A stretch of 11,486 nucleotides of DNA from Myxococcales bacterium (GCA_020431135.1 JAGQIT010000313.1:1-11486), one strand, 5' to 3'. Counted from the first letter of the stretch, positions 1-9,675 are shown. Notes: generated by a model from the sequence alone, not told the origin. Program-made: numbers and translations.

Positions 1-25
1 TTCGGCGCGTGGCCTCGCGCAGCAG

Positions 26-105
26 TCGCTGGCGCTCTCGGCTTCGCCGAAGCGCCGCCGTATCGGGCGTACCGCGAGCTTCGTCGGAGCCGAGAGCGCC
101 AGCGA
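26..105. repeat. Long imperfect inverted repeat (28-bp arms)
   Basis: The left arm (26-53) and right arm (78-105) are reverse complements at 26 of 28 positions, including 18 uninterrupted pairs (26-43 with 88-105). The loop is 24 nt. Within the left arm, 41-53 is itself a small hairpin (GCTTCG-C-CGAAGC), so alternative folds are possible. It could be a terminator or mRNA-end structure for a gene left of the window, a REP-like element, or a 5' leader structure for the aldolase operon. The pairing is visible in the sequence; the role is unknown. Confidence 0.75.
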
Positions 106-280
106 GGGCGAGCGAGAGCGCGTGGCGATTTGCGGGACAGCCTCCTCGCCGTCCGCCGGCGCGCCCCGAAGCCGCCTCCGCGTGCGCCGGCCCCCACGCC
201 GCCGGGTGACGGCGGCGGCGACCCGTGGTAGATGGCCGCGGGGCCCTCCTCTCGATCCGTGATCGCCCGGGCCCGCAGCC

Positions 281-285
281 AGGAG
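281..285 (+). promoter_or_regulatory. Shine-Dalgarno AGGAG that sets the aldolase start
   Basis: AGGAG lies 6 nt before the ATG at 292. An in-frame ATG at 232 would add 20 residues, but those do not match the family N-terminus and have no Shine-Dalgarno. The aldolase start is therefore placed at 292. Confidence 0.8.
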
Positions 286-291
286 ATCCCG

Positions 292-1326
<1,035 letters not shown>

Positions 1327-1342
1327 CCCTGGAGAACCGACG

Positions 1343-1954
1343 ATGCTGGTCTACATCGACGCCGAGCGGCCGGCCCCGCGCAAGCTCCAGCCGGTGATCG
1401 ACGCGCTGCGCCGCGACCAGGTCGTGATCTACCCGACCGACACGGGCTACGCCTTCGGCGGCGCCCTGTCGAGCGCGAAGGCGATCAGCCGCCTGCGCAA
1501 GCTCAAGGGGATCAACCCCAAGCACCCGAAGCCGCTGACCATGCTGGTCAACGACATCGCCGACATCGGCCGCTACGCGCACATGGGCACCTCGCTCTAC
1601 CGGCTGATGAAGCGCCTCCTCCCGGGGCCCTACACGCTCGTCCTGCGCGCGACCTCGGACACGCCGCGGGCGATGTACAACCGCAACCACGAGGTCGGCA
1701 TCCGGATCCCCGACAGCCCGGTCTGCCGGATGCTCGTCGACCTCCTCGGCGAGCCGCTCCTCACCGGCTCGGTGACCCCCGCCGAGGAGCAGTTCGACCT
1801 CGAGGAGCCCGAGATGCTCGAGCACCGCTTCTCCCGCGACGTCGCCGTGGTGATCCACGCCGGGCCGCTGTGGCCCGACCCGTCGACGGTCCTGAAGTGC
1901 ACCGACGACGAGATCGAGGTGCTGCGCCAGGGGCAGGGCGAGCTGCCCTTCTGA
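1343..1954 (+). CDS. yciO: YciO-type Sua5/YciO/YrdC family protein
   Basis: 203-residue single-domain protein of the family whose YrdC/TsaC branch makes L-threonylcarbamoyl-AMP for the t6A37 modification of tRNAs. Family signatures are PTDTGYA (31-37), the KPL motif (63-65), LLPGPYTLVL (92-101), VGIRIPD (118-124) and PSTV (180-183). It fits E. coli YciO better than YrdC. The N-terminus, length and C-terminus match YciO, and two positions of the YrdC catalytic Lys-Arg-Ser-Asn set look changed: Ile57 where Arg is expected after Lys55, and Thr145 in place of Asn after Ser143. The cell therefore probably has a separate true TsaC elsewhere, and this paralogue's function is uncertain. GGAG at 1331-1334 sits 8 nt before the ATG. 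The 16-bp gap implies an operon with fbaA. It ends convergently with the CopD-like gene. Confidence 0.88.
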   Translation: MLVYIDAERPAPRKLQPVIDALRRDQVVIYPTDTGYAFGGALSSAKAISRLRKLKGINPKHPKPLTMLVNDIADIGRYAHMGTSLYRLMKRLLPGPYTLVLRATSDTPRAMYNRNHEVGIRIPDSPVCRMLVDLLGEPLLTGSVTPAEEQFDLEEPEMLEHRFSRDVAVVIHAGPLWPDPSTVLKCTDDEIEVLRQGQGELPF

Positions 1955-1977
1955 GCCGCCCGCGCCGCACCGAAGCG

Positions 1978-1993
1978 CTGTCCCAAAGGACAG
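1978..1993. terminator. Hairpin between convergent genes
   Basis: CTGTCC and GGACAG (1978-1983 and 1988-1993) form a perfect 6-bp stem with a 4-nt CAAA loop. It sits in the 54-nt gap between the stop of the YciO-type gene and the stop of the convergent CopD-like gene. Its position suits a bidirectional terminator, but it has no T-run on either side, so intrinsic termination is uncertain. Confidence 0.45.
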
Positions 1994-2008
1994 GATCACG
2001 GCGCGGCG

Positions 2009-2413
2009 TCAGGGCGCCCGCAGGCCGACGGCGGCGGCGAAGATCCCGAGGCTGATCAGCAGCACGAGCCCCTCGAGGGCGCCGCGCACGGCCGGCCGGG
2101 TCCGCCGCGCGGTGAGCTGATGGACGAGGGCGACGACGATCGCCAGGGCGACGAGGCCGAGCTTGAGGTGCAGGCGGCCGTAGCTCCAGGCGTAGCCGCT
2201 GGCCTCGACCTGGGCGACGCCGGTGACCAGGGCGATCGCCATCGCCGCCCACGACACGCGGCCGAACTGCCGGGCCGCCGCGCGCAGGACCTCGCGCTCG
2301 ACCCCGGCGCGGCGCAGGGCGACGACGAGGGCGCCGAGAACGATGAGGCCGCCGGTCCACACCGACGCGGCGAGGAGATGAAGCCACCGGATCGCCGGGA
2401 GGTAGTCGGCCAT
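2009..2413 (-). CDS. CopD-like four-helix membrane protein
   Basis: 134-residue integral inner-membrane protein with four hydrophobic helices at about residues 7-33, 50-70, 82-101 and 112-131. The first helix carries IRWLHLLAASVWTGG, a Trp-Leu-His followed by a Trp-x-Gly-Gly turn. The second has GRVSWAAMAIALVTG, and the third opens with LHLKLGLVAL and contains a His near its end (His98). This layout is typical of single-domain members of the CopD/DUF2269-like superfamily, some of which act in copper uptake or bind haem; here the substrate is unknown. The ATG at 2413 was chosen because the hydrophobic helix begins a few residues later. No strong Shine-Dalgarno precedes it. It is transcribed divergently from the DUF4336-like gene and convergently with the YciO-type gene, so it is probably a single-gene unit. 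Confidence 0.8.
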   Translation of the reverse strand: MADYLPAIRWLHLLAASVWTGGLIVLGALVVALRRAGVEREVLRAAARQFGRVSWAAMAIALVTGVAQVEASGYAWSYGRLHLKLGLVALAIVVALVHQLTARRTRPAVRGALEGLVLLISLGIFAAAVGLRAP

Positions 2414-2659
2414 GGCGAGGTTGTAGCCCAAGACGAGCCGACGACGCCGGGCGCGAGCTCGCGGCACTTTCCGCGCCCGCGCCTCTCCTCTCCCCGCGGC
2501 AGATCTTCTCCCTTTTTCGCCCTCTCCCGCTCCACGACACGGGACGCCGCCGAGGTGAACAGCGTCCACCCGCGTCGACCTCGACGCTCTGCAATTTTGG
2601 CAGAGCTTGGGGCGCTCGCCGTCTTGCGCGCGGGCGCCCCCGTCGGCACTCTGCGCCCC
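2414..2659. promoter_or_regulatory. Divergent intergenic region
   Basis: This 246-bp gap separates the divergent start codons of the CopD-like gene and the DUF4336-like gene and should hold both promoters. It is visibly less GC-rich in parts, with a pyrimidine-rich tract at 2505-2530 and an A/T patch at 2593-2598 inside an inverted repeat. No -35/-10 pair could be assigned with confidence. Confidence 0.5.
2586..2606. promoter_or_regulatory. Operator-like inverted repeat
   Basis: GCTCTGC (2586-2592) and GCAGAGC (2600-2606) are perfect 7-bp inverted arms around the A/T-rich centre AATTTTG. The site ends 53 bp before the DUF4336-like ATG. Arms of this length with an A/T-rich centre in an otherwise GC-rich region resemble a binding site for a dimeric regulator. 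A transcript hairpin is the alternative. No regulator gene lies nearby. Confidence 0.4.
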
Positions 2660-3373
2660 ATGGCCAAGGCCCACGACACCTGGAAGGTGCTCCCGCACAT
2701 GCCTATCGAGCGGCTCACCGACCACGTCTGGCGGGTCCAGGGGAGCCTCGAGAACATGGCCCTCCGGCGGGTGATGACCGTCGCCAAGCGCGGCGACGGC
2801 GGCCTCGTCATCCACAACGGGATCTGCCTCGACGACGCGGCGATGGCGGAGATCGACGCCTGGGGGCCGGTCCGCTACATCCTGATCCCGAACGCCTACC
2901 ACCGCCTCGACGCCAAGGTCTTCAAGGACCGCTACCCCGACGCCGAGGTGCTCTGCCCGGCCGGCGGTCGGGCGAAGGTCGCCGAGGTCGTCGCCGTCGA
3001 CGGCACGTACGCGGACTACCCCGCGGACGCGGTCGTCTCCCTCGAGACGCTCGCCGGCGTCGGCGAGGCCGAGGGCGTGATGATCGTCCGCGAGTCGGCG
3101 GGCACGACGGTCGTCTTCAACGACGCGGTCTTCAACATGCCGCACGCCAAGGGCCTCGCCGGCCTGATCTTCCGCTACGTCACGACGTCCACCGGCGGCC
3201 CGCGAATCTCCCGTCTCTTCCGCCTCTTTGTCATCAAGGACAAGGCGGCGCTGCGCGAGCATCTCCTCCGCCTGGCCGACCTCGAGGGCCTCAACCGGAT
3301 GATCGTCTCGCACCACCGGATGGTCGAGGGCGACGCCGCGGCGGCGATCCGCACGGCCGTGGGCCACCTCTAG
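2660..3373 (+). CDS. DUF4336-like protein (metallo-beta-lactamase-fold relative)
   Basis: 237 residues, cytosolic, without signal peptide or membrane segments. The N-terminal half has the pattern I associate with DUF4336: RRVMTV (36-41), a Gly-Gly-Leu-Val-Ile-His strand (47-52), an Asp-rich helix start, then GPVRYILIPNAYHRLDAKVF (69-88), and YPDAEVLCP (92-100). In the related metallo-beta-lactamase fold, the HxHxDH metal site follows the same strand. Here it is replaced by Pro-Asn-Ala-Tyr-His, so only His81 remains. Asn154-Asp155 and SHHR (217-220) sit where later metal ligands might lie. Whether it binds metal or is an enzyme is unknown. The ATG at 2660 was chosen because the upstream in-frame extension is low complexity and overlaps the divergent promoter region. 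No Shine-Dalgarno is obvious, so a leaderless or weak start is possible. Confidence 0.75.
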   Translation: MAKAHDTWKVLPHMPIERLTDHVWRVQGSLENMALRRVMTVAKRGDGGLVIHNGICLDDAAMAEIDAWGPVRYILIPNAYHRLDAKVFKDRYPDAEVLCPAGGRAKVAEVVAVDGTYADYPADAVVSLETLAGVGEAEGVMIVRESAGTTVVFNDAVFNMPHAKGLAGLIFRYVTTSTGGPRISRLFRLFVIKDKAALREHLLRLADLEGLNRMIVSHHRMVEGDAAAAIRTAVGHL

Positions 3374-3559
3374 CCGCCCGCGAGCGGCGTCCTGTGTGGC
3401 CCCGCGCGCGGGACCACTGCCGCAGCTCGCATCGCCGCGAGGAGATCCATGCGTACATGCACCCACGCGGCCGCGCCCACACGCGCTCGGAGCCAGCCGG
3501 ACGCCCGCGGCTCGGGGCCGTGTCGGCGCTCGCCCTAGCCTGATAGGATCGACGCGGTC
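3374..3559. other. Gap before the kinase, with a 29-codon frame
   Basis: This 186-bp stretch separates the DUF4336-like stop from the kinase start. It contains AGGAG (3440-3444) 4 nt before an ATG at 3449, opening a 29-codon frame that ends at TAG 3536-3538, 21 nt before the kinase GTG and in the same frame. The peptide is Arg/Ala/Pro-rich and resembles nothing known. It could be a leader peptide, a chance ORF, or a remnant of a longer kinase N-terminus. I do not call it as a gene. Confidence 0.35.
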
Positions 3560-6550
3560 GTGCGCGCACCCCCACCACCGGAGCACGGGAGCGCGCTCAT
3601 CATCGTCGATGAGCGCGGCCGGCCGCTCGTCGACGCGATCGACGAGGACCTGGCGACGCGCCTCGGGATCGCCGACAGCGACGTCACCGGCGCGCCGCTC
3701 GCCGACTTCCTCGGCCTCGACGACGACTCCCCGGCGTGGGCGGCCCTCCGCGACGGCGACCGCCACCACTTCGTCAGCCACGCCCGCGACGCCGAGGGGC
3801 GCCCCGGCCTCCTGGTCGTCAACCGCGGGCGCACCCTCGACGAGCCGCTGATCGCCACCTACGTCGACCTCGAGGCCGCGATCCTCCCGGCGACCAGCGA
3901 CCGCGAGGCCTTCTTCTACGCCCTCAGCGAGTCGCTGCCGATCGGCCTCTTCGTCACCGACGCGCGCGGCGTGTGCAACTACGTCAACCCGCGCTGCGCG
4001 GCGATCATCGACCTCGCGCCCGAGCAGGCGTTCGGCTTCGGCTGGACCACCGCCTTCCACCCCGACGACCGCCAGCATCTCGTCGACTCGTGGCGCCGCG
4101 CCCTCATCGCGGGCGAGGCGATGGCGATCGAGGCGCGGATCGTCCGCGGCGACGGCGAGGTCCGCTGGATCAGCGCCCGCGCGGCGATCATGCGGGGGGC
4201 CGAGCGCAACCTCGGCTGGGTCGGCCTCATCGACGACATCAGCGCCCGCCGCGAGCTCGACGAGGCCCGGCGCAACGCCGAGGCGGCGCTGACCTCGACG
4301 CTGCGCTCGGTCGGCGACCTGGTCTTCGAGATCGACACCGACGAGCGCTTCGTCCGCTTCTACCAGCCCGACGAGCGCCCTGACCTCTACCGCCCGCCGT
4401 CCGACTTCATCGGCAAGACCCTCGCCGAGGTCCTGCCGCCCGAGGTCGTCGACCTCGCCCGCCAGGCGACGCGGGACGTCGCCGCCGACGGCGAGACCCA
4501 CATGATCGAGTACTCGCTGCCGATGCCCGACGGCGACCGCTGGTACCAGGCCCGCGTCAGCGCCCGCGAGGGGCCCGACGGCGCGATCGCGGGCTACGTC
4601 CTGGTCGCCCGCGACGCGACCGAGCGCCGCCGCCACCTCGCCGAGCTCCAGCGCCGGCGCGAGGAGGCGGAGGCGCTGGCCTCGGCGGCGAAGGCCGCGG
4701 ACGCGGCGAAGGGGCAGTTCCTCGCCAACATGAGCCACGAGATGCGGACGCCGCTCAACGCGGTGATCGGCCTCAGCAGCCTCCTGCGCGAGACCCCGCT
4801 CGACCCGGAGCAGGAGCGCTTCGTCGGCCTGATCACGTCGAGCGCGCGGGCCCTCCTCGGCCTCGTCGAGGACGTCCTCGACTTCTCGCGGATCGACGCC
4901 GGCCAGCTCGAGCTCACGGAGGAGGACTACGACCTGCGCGAGGTCGTCGAGGAGGCGCTCGCCCCGGTCAGCCTCCGCGCCGCCCGCAAGGGGATCGCCC
5001 TCCACGAGCGCCTCGACCACGACGCGCCGCTCGCCCTGCGCGGCGACCCCCAGCGCCTGCGTCAGATCCTCCTCAACCTCCTCGACAACGCGGTGAAGTT
5101 CACGGACGCCGGCGAGGTCGTGATCGAGGCCGTCCGCGGGGCCCGGGGCGGCGTCGTGATCGCCGTCCGCGACACCGGCATCGGCATCCCCGACGACCGC
5201 CAGCAGGTGATCTTCGAGCCCTTCCGCCAGGCCGACGGCTCGACGAGCCGGCGCTACGGCGGCACCGGCCTCGGCCTGGCGATCGTCAAGCGGATCGCCG
5301 ACGCGGGCGCGATGAGGCTCGAGCTGTCGAGCACGGTCGGGGTCGGCTCGACCTTCACCCTGACCCTCCCGCCAGCCCCGGCCCACGCCCTGCGCGTCCG
5401 CGAGCCCGACCTCTGCGGCCGCCGGATCGCCGTCGTCGATCGCCACGCCGACCGCCGCCGCTGGCTCGCCGCCCTCCTGCGCTCGTGGGGCGCCGAGCTC
5501 GTCCTCGTCGGCCGCCCCGCCGAGCTCCTCCACACCCGCGTCGATCACCTCCTGCTGATCGACGTCCGCGACCCCGGGCTCGCGGCGATCGAGGCCTGGA
5601 GCGCCGCCGCCGCGAGCCCGACCCAGATCGCCACCGCCGTCAAGGTCAGCGACCTCGCCCAGCCCTGGGTGCGGACGCTCCGCGACCGCGGCGTCGAGAT
5701 CTTCGCCCTCCCGCTCCTGCGTCGGCGCCTCGCCGAGAGCCTCCGGGCGAGCGCAGAGCCCGAGACCGAGGTGCTGGTGCCGACGCCCGCCGCCCCCGCG
5801 GGGCCGTGCCCGCGCGTCCTCGTCGTCGACGACAGCGACAGCAGCCGCCTCCTCGCCAAGGCGCTGCTCGAGCGCCGGGGCTACGAGGTCAGCCTCGCCT
5901 GCAGCGGCCTCGAGGCGCTCGACCACCTGCGCACCGACGACGCCGACGTGATCCTCATGGACTGCCAGATGCCGGGGCTCGACGGGCCGACGACGACGAT
6001 CGCGATCCGCCGCGGCGACGCCGGCGTGCGCGCCCAGGGCCTGCCGATCATCGCCCTCTCGGCCAACGTCACCGAGAGCGACCGCTGCCTGCGCGCCGGG
6101 ATGAACTACTACCTGAGCAAGCCGCTCAACGCCGACGCGCTCCTCAACGTGATCGAGCTGATGCTCGACGAGCCGCCGCCGGCGCGCCCCGTGCCGACGC
6201 TCCACCGCCACCGCGCGCCGCCGCCCTACTTCAACTCGGGGCGCTGGCGCCAGCTCGTCGAGCTCGACGAGCAGGTCCCGGGCTCGCTGGGCGAGCTCCT
6301 CGAGAGCTTCGTCCGCGAGTCCGAGGCGTGCCTCGAGGACGTCAAGCAGGCGGGCGCCGTCGGCGACGCAGCGGAGCTCCGGCGCCTCGCCCATCTCCTC
6401 AAGGGGATCGCCCGCAACGTCGGCGCCGACGCCCTCGCCGGCCGCGCCAGCGCCCTCGAGGCGCTCCGCGACGACACCCGCGCCGGCGCCCTCATCGACC
6501 CCCTCGTCGACGAGCTGCGGGCGGTCATCGCCCAGCTCGACGCCCGCCGC

Positions 6551-7912
<1,362 letters not shown>

Positions 7913-8085
7913 CGCGCCGATGGTTGCCCAACGAGGGCCCGAGGGCAAGCGCTCTCCGCCGGCCGCCGAGCCCGCGGCGCGTCGCCGCGAGCGACCGGCG
8001 GACGCGAGGCGCATTTGCCCCATCGGACAGGTGTCACGCGCGGCCGTCCGCGGGCCTCAGCCGGCCCGCGGCGCCGTCGCGGCCG
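7913..8085. promoter_or_regulatory. Gap between lipoprotein and protease genes
   Basis: This 173-bp stretch separates the stop of the minus-strand cysteine-rich lipoprotein from the protease ATG. It should contain the protease promoter, but no convincing -35/-10 pair or strong Shine-Dalgarno was seen. The only clear element is the GC hairpin at 8048-8071. Confidence 0.4.
8048..8071 (-). terminator. Strong GC hairpin after the lipoprotein gene
   Basis: CCGCGGGCC (8048-8056) and GGCCCGCGG (8063-8071) form a perfect 9-bp stem with a 6-nt loop, starting 14 nt beyond the stop codon of the minus-strand cysteine-rich lipoprotein. Position and strength suit a terminator or mRNA-stabilising 3' hairpin. 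There is no T-run, which is common in genomes this GC-rich. It would also separate the transcript from the protease gene that follows on the same strand. Confidence 0.55.
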
Positions 8086-9447
8086 CTACATGAAGCAGAA
8101 GTAGACCTGGCCGTCGGCGTCCCACGTGCAGGTCTCGTTCATCTTGCAGTCGTTGGACATCCCGCAGCCGCCGCAGGTCTCTGGGTCGGTGCCGTCGACC
8201 TCGCAGCCGTTCGTCGAGATGTTCATGTCGCAGTTGAGCCAGAAGTCGTTCTCGACCTGGACGCACTCGAGCTTGCAGTCGTTGGCGCACGCGGTGTGGC
8301 TCTTGAGCCCGTCGTTCATGTCGCACTCCTCGGGGCCGTTCTTGATCCCGTCGCCGCAGTTCTCGCCGAGGCCCGAGCAGTCCTCCTTGCAGAAGCCGTA
8401 CTTGCCGTTGTCGGCCCCGTCGTCACAGGCCTCGTCGGGCATGTCGACGTTGCCGTCGCCGCACGACGGGCCGGGGCCGCCGCAGTCGGCCGCGCACTGG
8501 TTGTAGTCGCCGTTCTTGTCGCCGTCGTCGCAGACCTCGACGCCCATGTGGATGAAGCCGTCGCCGCAGCTCGGCGCCGAGCAGTCGTTGAGGCAGTCGT
8601 CCGTGTTCGCGTCGTTGCCGTCGTCGCAGTCCTCGACGCCCATCTGGACGAAGCCGTCGCCGCAGCTCGCGTTGACGCAGCTGTTGAGGCAGGCGTCCGT
8701 CTGCATCATGTTGCCGTCGTCGCACTCCTCGCCGGGCTGCGGGATGCCGTCGCCGCAGTCGACGCCGGCGCAGGAGTTCGGGCAGGCGTCGTCGTTGACC
8801 TGGTTGCCGTCGTCGCAGGCCTCGACGCCGTCCTGGACGAAGCCGTCGCCGCAGATCGCCAGCTTGCAGCCGGTGATGCAGGCGTCGGTGTTGTTCTCGT
8901 TGCCGTCGTCGCACTCCTCGACGCCGGCGTGGGTGAAGCCGTCGCCGCAGAAGGGCACGAGGCAGCTGTTGAGGCAGTCGTCCGTGTTCTCCTGGTTGCC
9001 GTCGTCGCAGGTCTCGCCCGGGTCGACCTTGCCGTCGCCGCACGACGCGAGCTTGCAGGCGTTGGTGCACTCGTCGTCGTCGACGAGGTTGCCGTCGTCG
9101 CACGACTCGACGCCCTCGTTGACGAGGCCGTCGCCGCACTTGGCGATCTGACACATCGACGTGCAGTTGCGGTTGTCGCCGTTGGCCGGGCCGTTGTCGC
9201 ACTCCTCGTTGTTCTCCGGCTCGGTCACGCCGTTGCCGCAGACCGGCACCCCGCCGGTCGTCGTCGTCGCCGTCGCCGACGCCGACGAGTCGGTCGTCGT
9301 CGTCGTCGACGACGAGTCGGTCGTCGACTCGGTCGAGCTCTCGGAGCCGCCGCCAGACTCCCCGAGACCGGTCGCGTCGAAGATGCAGCCGGCGAGGGCG
9401 AGGCTGAGGCAGGGGGCGAGGAGGCCGAGGAGGGCGCGGGACTTCAT
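8086..9447 (-). CDS. Lipoprotein with ten Myxococcus-type Cys-rich repeats
   Basis: 453-residue exported lipoprotein. The signal is MKSRALLGLL, a hydrophobic stretch and the lipobox LAGC (18-21), giving lipidated Cys21. A Ser/Thr/Gly linker (29-66) follows. Residues 70-391 hold ten tandem units of about 32 residues of the form CGDG-x-G-x-E-x-CDDGN-x(4)-D-x-C-x(3)-C, the Myxococcus cysteine-rich (DUF4215/myxo_disulf_rpt) type. The first, eighth, ninth and tenth units diverge. The Asp/Asn-rich CDDGN loops suggest calcium binding, by inference. The C-terminus (392-453) is a separate Cys-rich module with NCDMN, NGCEVDG and CGGCG. It probably sits on the outer membrane or cell surface; its function is unknown. 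ATG at 9447 is set by an AGGAG at 9455-9459 and the lipoprotein signal. The neighbouring genes also encode secreted or surface proteins. Confidence 0.9.
   Translation of the reverse strand: MKSRALLGLLAPCLSLALAGCIFDATGLGESGGGSESSTESTTDSSSTTTTTDSSASATATTTTGGVPVCGNGVTEPENNEECDNGPANGDNRNCTSMCQIAKCGDGLVNEGVESCDDGNLVDDDECTNACKLASCGDGKVDPGETCDDGNQENTDDCLNSCLVPFCGDGFTHAGVEECDDGNENNTDACITGCKLAICGDGFVQDGVEACDDGNQVNDDACPNSCAGVDCGDGIPQPGEECDDGNMMQTDACLNSCVNASCGDGFVQMGVEDCDDGNDANTDDCLNDCSAPSCGDGFIHMGVEVCDDGDKNGDYNQCAADCGGPGPSCGDGNVDMPDEACDDGADNGKYGFCKEDCSGLGENCGDGIKNGPEECDMNDGLKSHTACANDCKLECVQVENDFWLNCDMNISTNGCEVDGTDPETCGGCGMSNDCKMNETCTWDADGQVYFCFM
8275..9240 (-). repeat. Tandem repeat array of about 96 bp (Cys-rich units)
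   Basis: Ten direct coding repeats of about 93-105 bp, marked on the plus strand by recurring GCCGTCGTCGCA-like and GCCGTCGCCGCA-like words. They encode the disulfide repeat units of the lipoprotein. Units 2-7 are the most alike (unit 5 GFVQDGVEACDDGN, unit 7 GFVQMGVEDCDDGN), which suggests recent duplication within the middle of the array. Confidence 0.85.
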
Positions 9448-9453
9448 GGGTAG

Positions 9454-9465
9454 TCTCCTAGGAGA
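9454..9465 (-). promoter_or_regulatory. Palindrome containing the lipoprotein Shine-Dalgarno
   Basis: TCTCCTAGGAGA is a perfect 12-bp palindrome. Its minus-strand reading contains AGGAG (9455-9459) ending 7 nt before the ATG of the cysteine-rich lipoprotein, which fixes that start. Because the palindrome has no loop it cannot fold well on itself, but it could bind a dimeric protein. It may simply be chance. Confidence 0.55.
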
Positions 9466-9511
9466 GAAGAACAAGGTAGTTAGGGGGTCGCGCGCGGGGA
9501 TCGTCGCCGCG

Positions 9512-9523
9512 ACGCGATCGCGT
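9512..9523. promoter_or_regulatory. Candidate operator palindrome
   Basis: ACGCGATCGCGT is a perfect 12-bp palindrome about 65 bp upstream of the cysteine-rich lipoprotein ATG, inside the divergent promoter region. It could be a regulator site, but CG-rich palindromes of this size occur by chance in such DNA. Confidence 0.25.
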
Positions 9524-9643
9524 GCAACGATACGTGAGCCCGACGGCGGGTGTCTATCGGCGCCCCCGGCCGTCCGCCGGTCCGTTGGGGGATCGCCGCG
9601 GCGATCGAGGTCTAGCGGCGACAGCCGCGATGCAGACCCCCGA

Positions 9644-9675
9644 CCTCCGCGGCGTTGGCGTGGCCACCGCGGAGG
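9644..9675 (+). promoter_or_regulatory. Hairpin covering the GGAGG of the M61-like gene
   Basis: CCTCCGCGG (9644-9652) and CCGCGGAGG (9667-9675) pair perfectly over 9 bp. Inside them, TGGC (9656-9659) and GCCA (9663-9666) add a second stem with a 3-nt loop. The 3' arm contains GGAGG (9671-9675), the only Shine-Dalgarno-like word before the M61-like reading frame, so the fold would hide it. Spacing to the preferred GTG (9691) is 15 nt, longer than usual. The structure may control translation, or it may be a DNA site. Confidence 0.5.

Larger units (their letters stand above)
1..291. other. Leader region without a convincing gene
   Basis: No open frame here has the G/C-ending codon pattern of the genes downstream. 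A plus-strand frame stays open from the left edge to a TGA at 207-209. Its translation is a low-complexity Arg/Ala/Pro/Ser mix resembling no family I know, so I do not call it, although the 3' end of an upstream gene cannot be excluded. What can be seen is a long inverted repeat (26-105) and, at the right end, the ribosome binding site of the aldolase gene. No clear -35/-10 promoter was recognised. Confidence 0.5.

Noticed and set aside
9..209. Short plus-strand frame at the left edge
   Set aside because: It has low-complexity Arg/Ala/Pro/Ser translation, no codon-position bias like the real genes, no family resemblance, and it spans the large inverted repeat.
232..291. 20-residue N-terminal extension of the aldolase from an ATG at 232
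   Set aside because: It has no Shine-Dalgarno and does not match class II aldolase N-termini; AGGAG supports 292.
2596..2612. Sigma-54 promoter resembling TTGGCA...GGGGC before the DUF4336-like gene
   Set aside because: The GG element is present but the GC of the -12 element is not at the required spacing.
2009..6394. Very long minus-strand open frame opposite the histidine kinase, running into the CopD-like gene
   Set aside because: It is antisense to a kinase with full domain content. Its translation is an Arg/Ala/Asp/Val/Glu-rich mix with no family motif until the last 134 residues, which are the real CopD-like protein. G/C-ending codons on the plus strand leave few stops on the opposite strand.
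7956..8001. CCGCCGG/CCGGCGG inverted repeat before the protease start
   Set aside because: The arms are 7-8 bp with a loop over 30 nt in extremely GC-rich DNA, so chance pairing is likely.
8420..9240. Regularly spaced repeats that could suggest a CRISPR array
   Set aside because: The spacing is about 96 bp, the repeats are imperfect and in frame, and both repeat and intervening parts encode the Cys-rich protein units.
7924..9453. Plus-strand open frame opposite the cysteine-rich lipoprotein
   Set aside because: Its repetitive Val/Ala/Asp translation is the mirror of the Cys-rich repeats. The minus-strand reading has a Shine-Dalgarno, a lipobox and a known repeat family.
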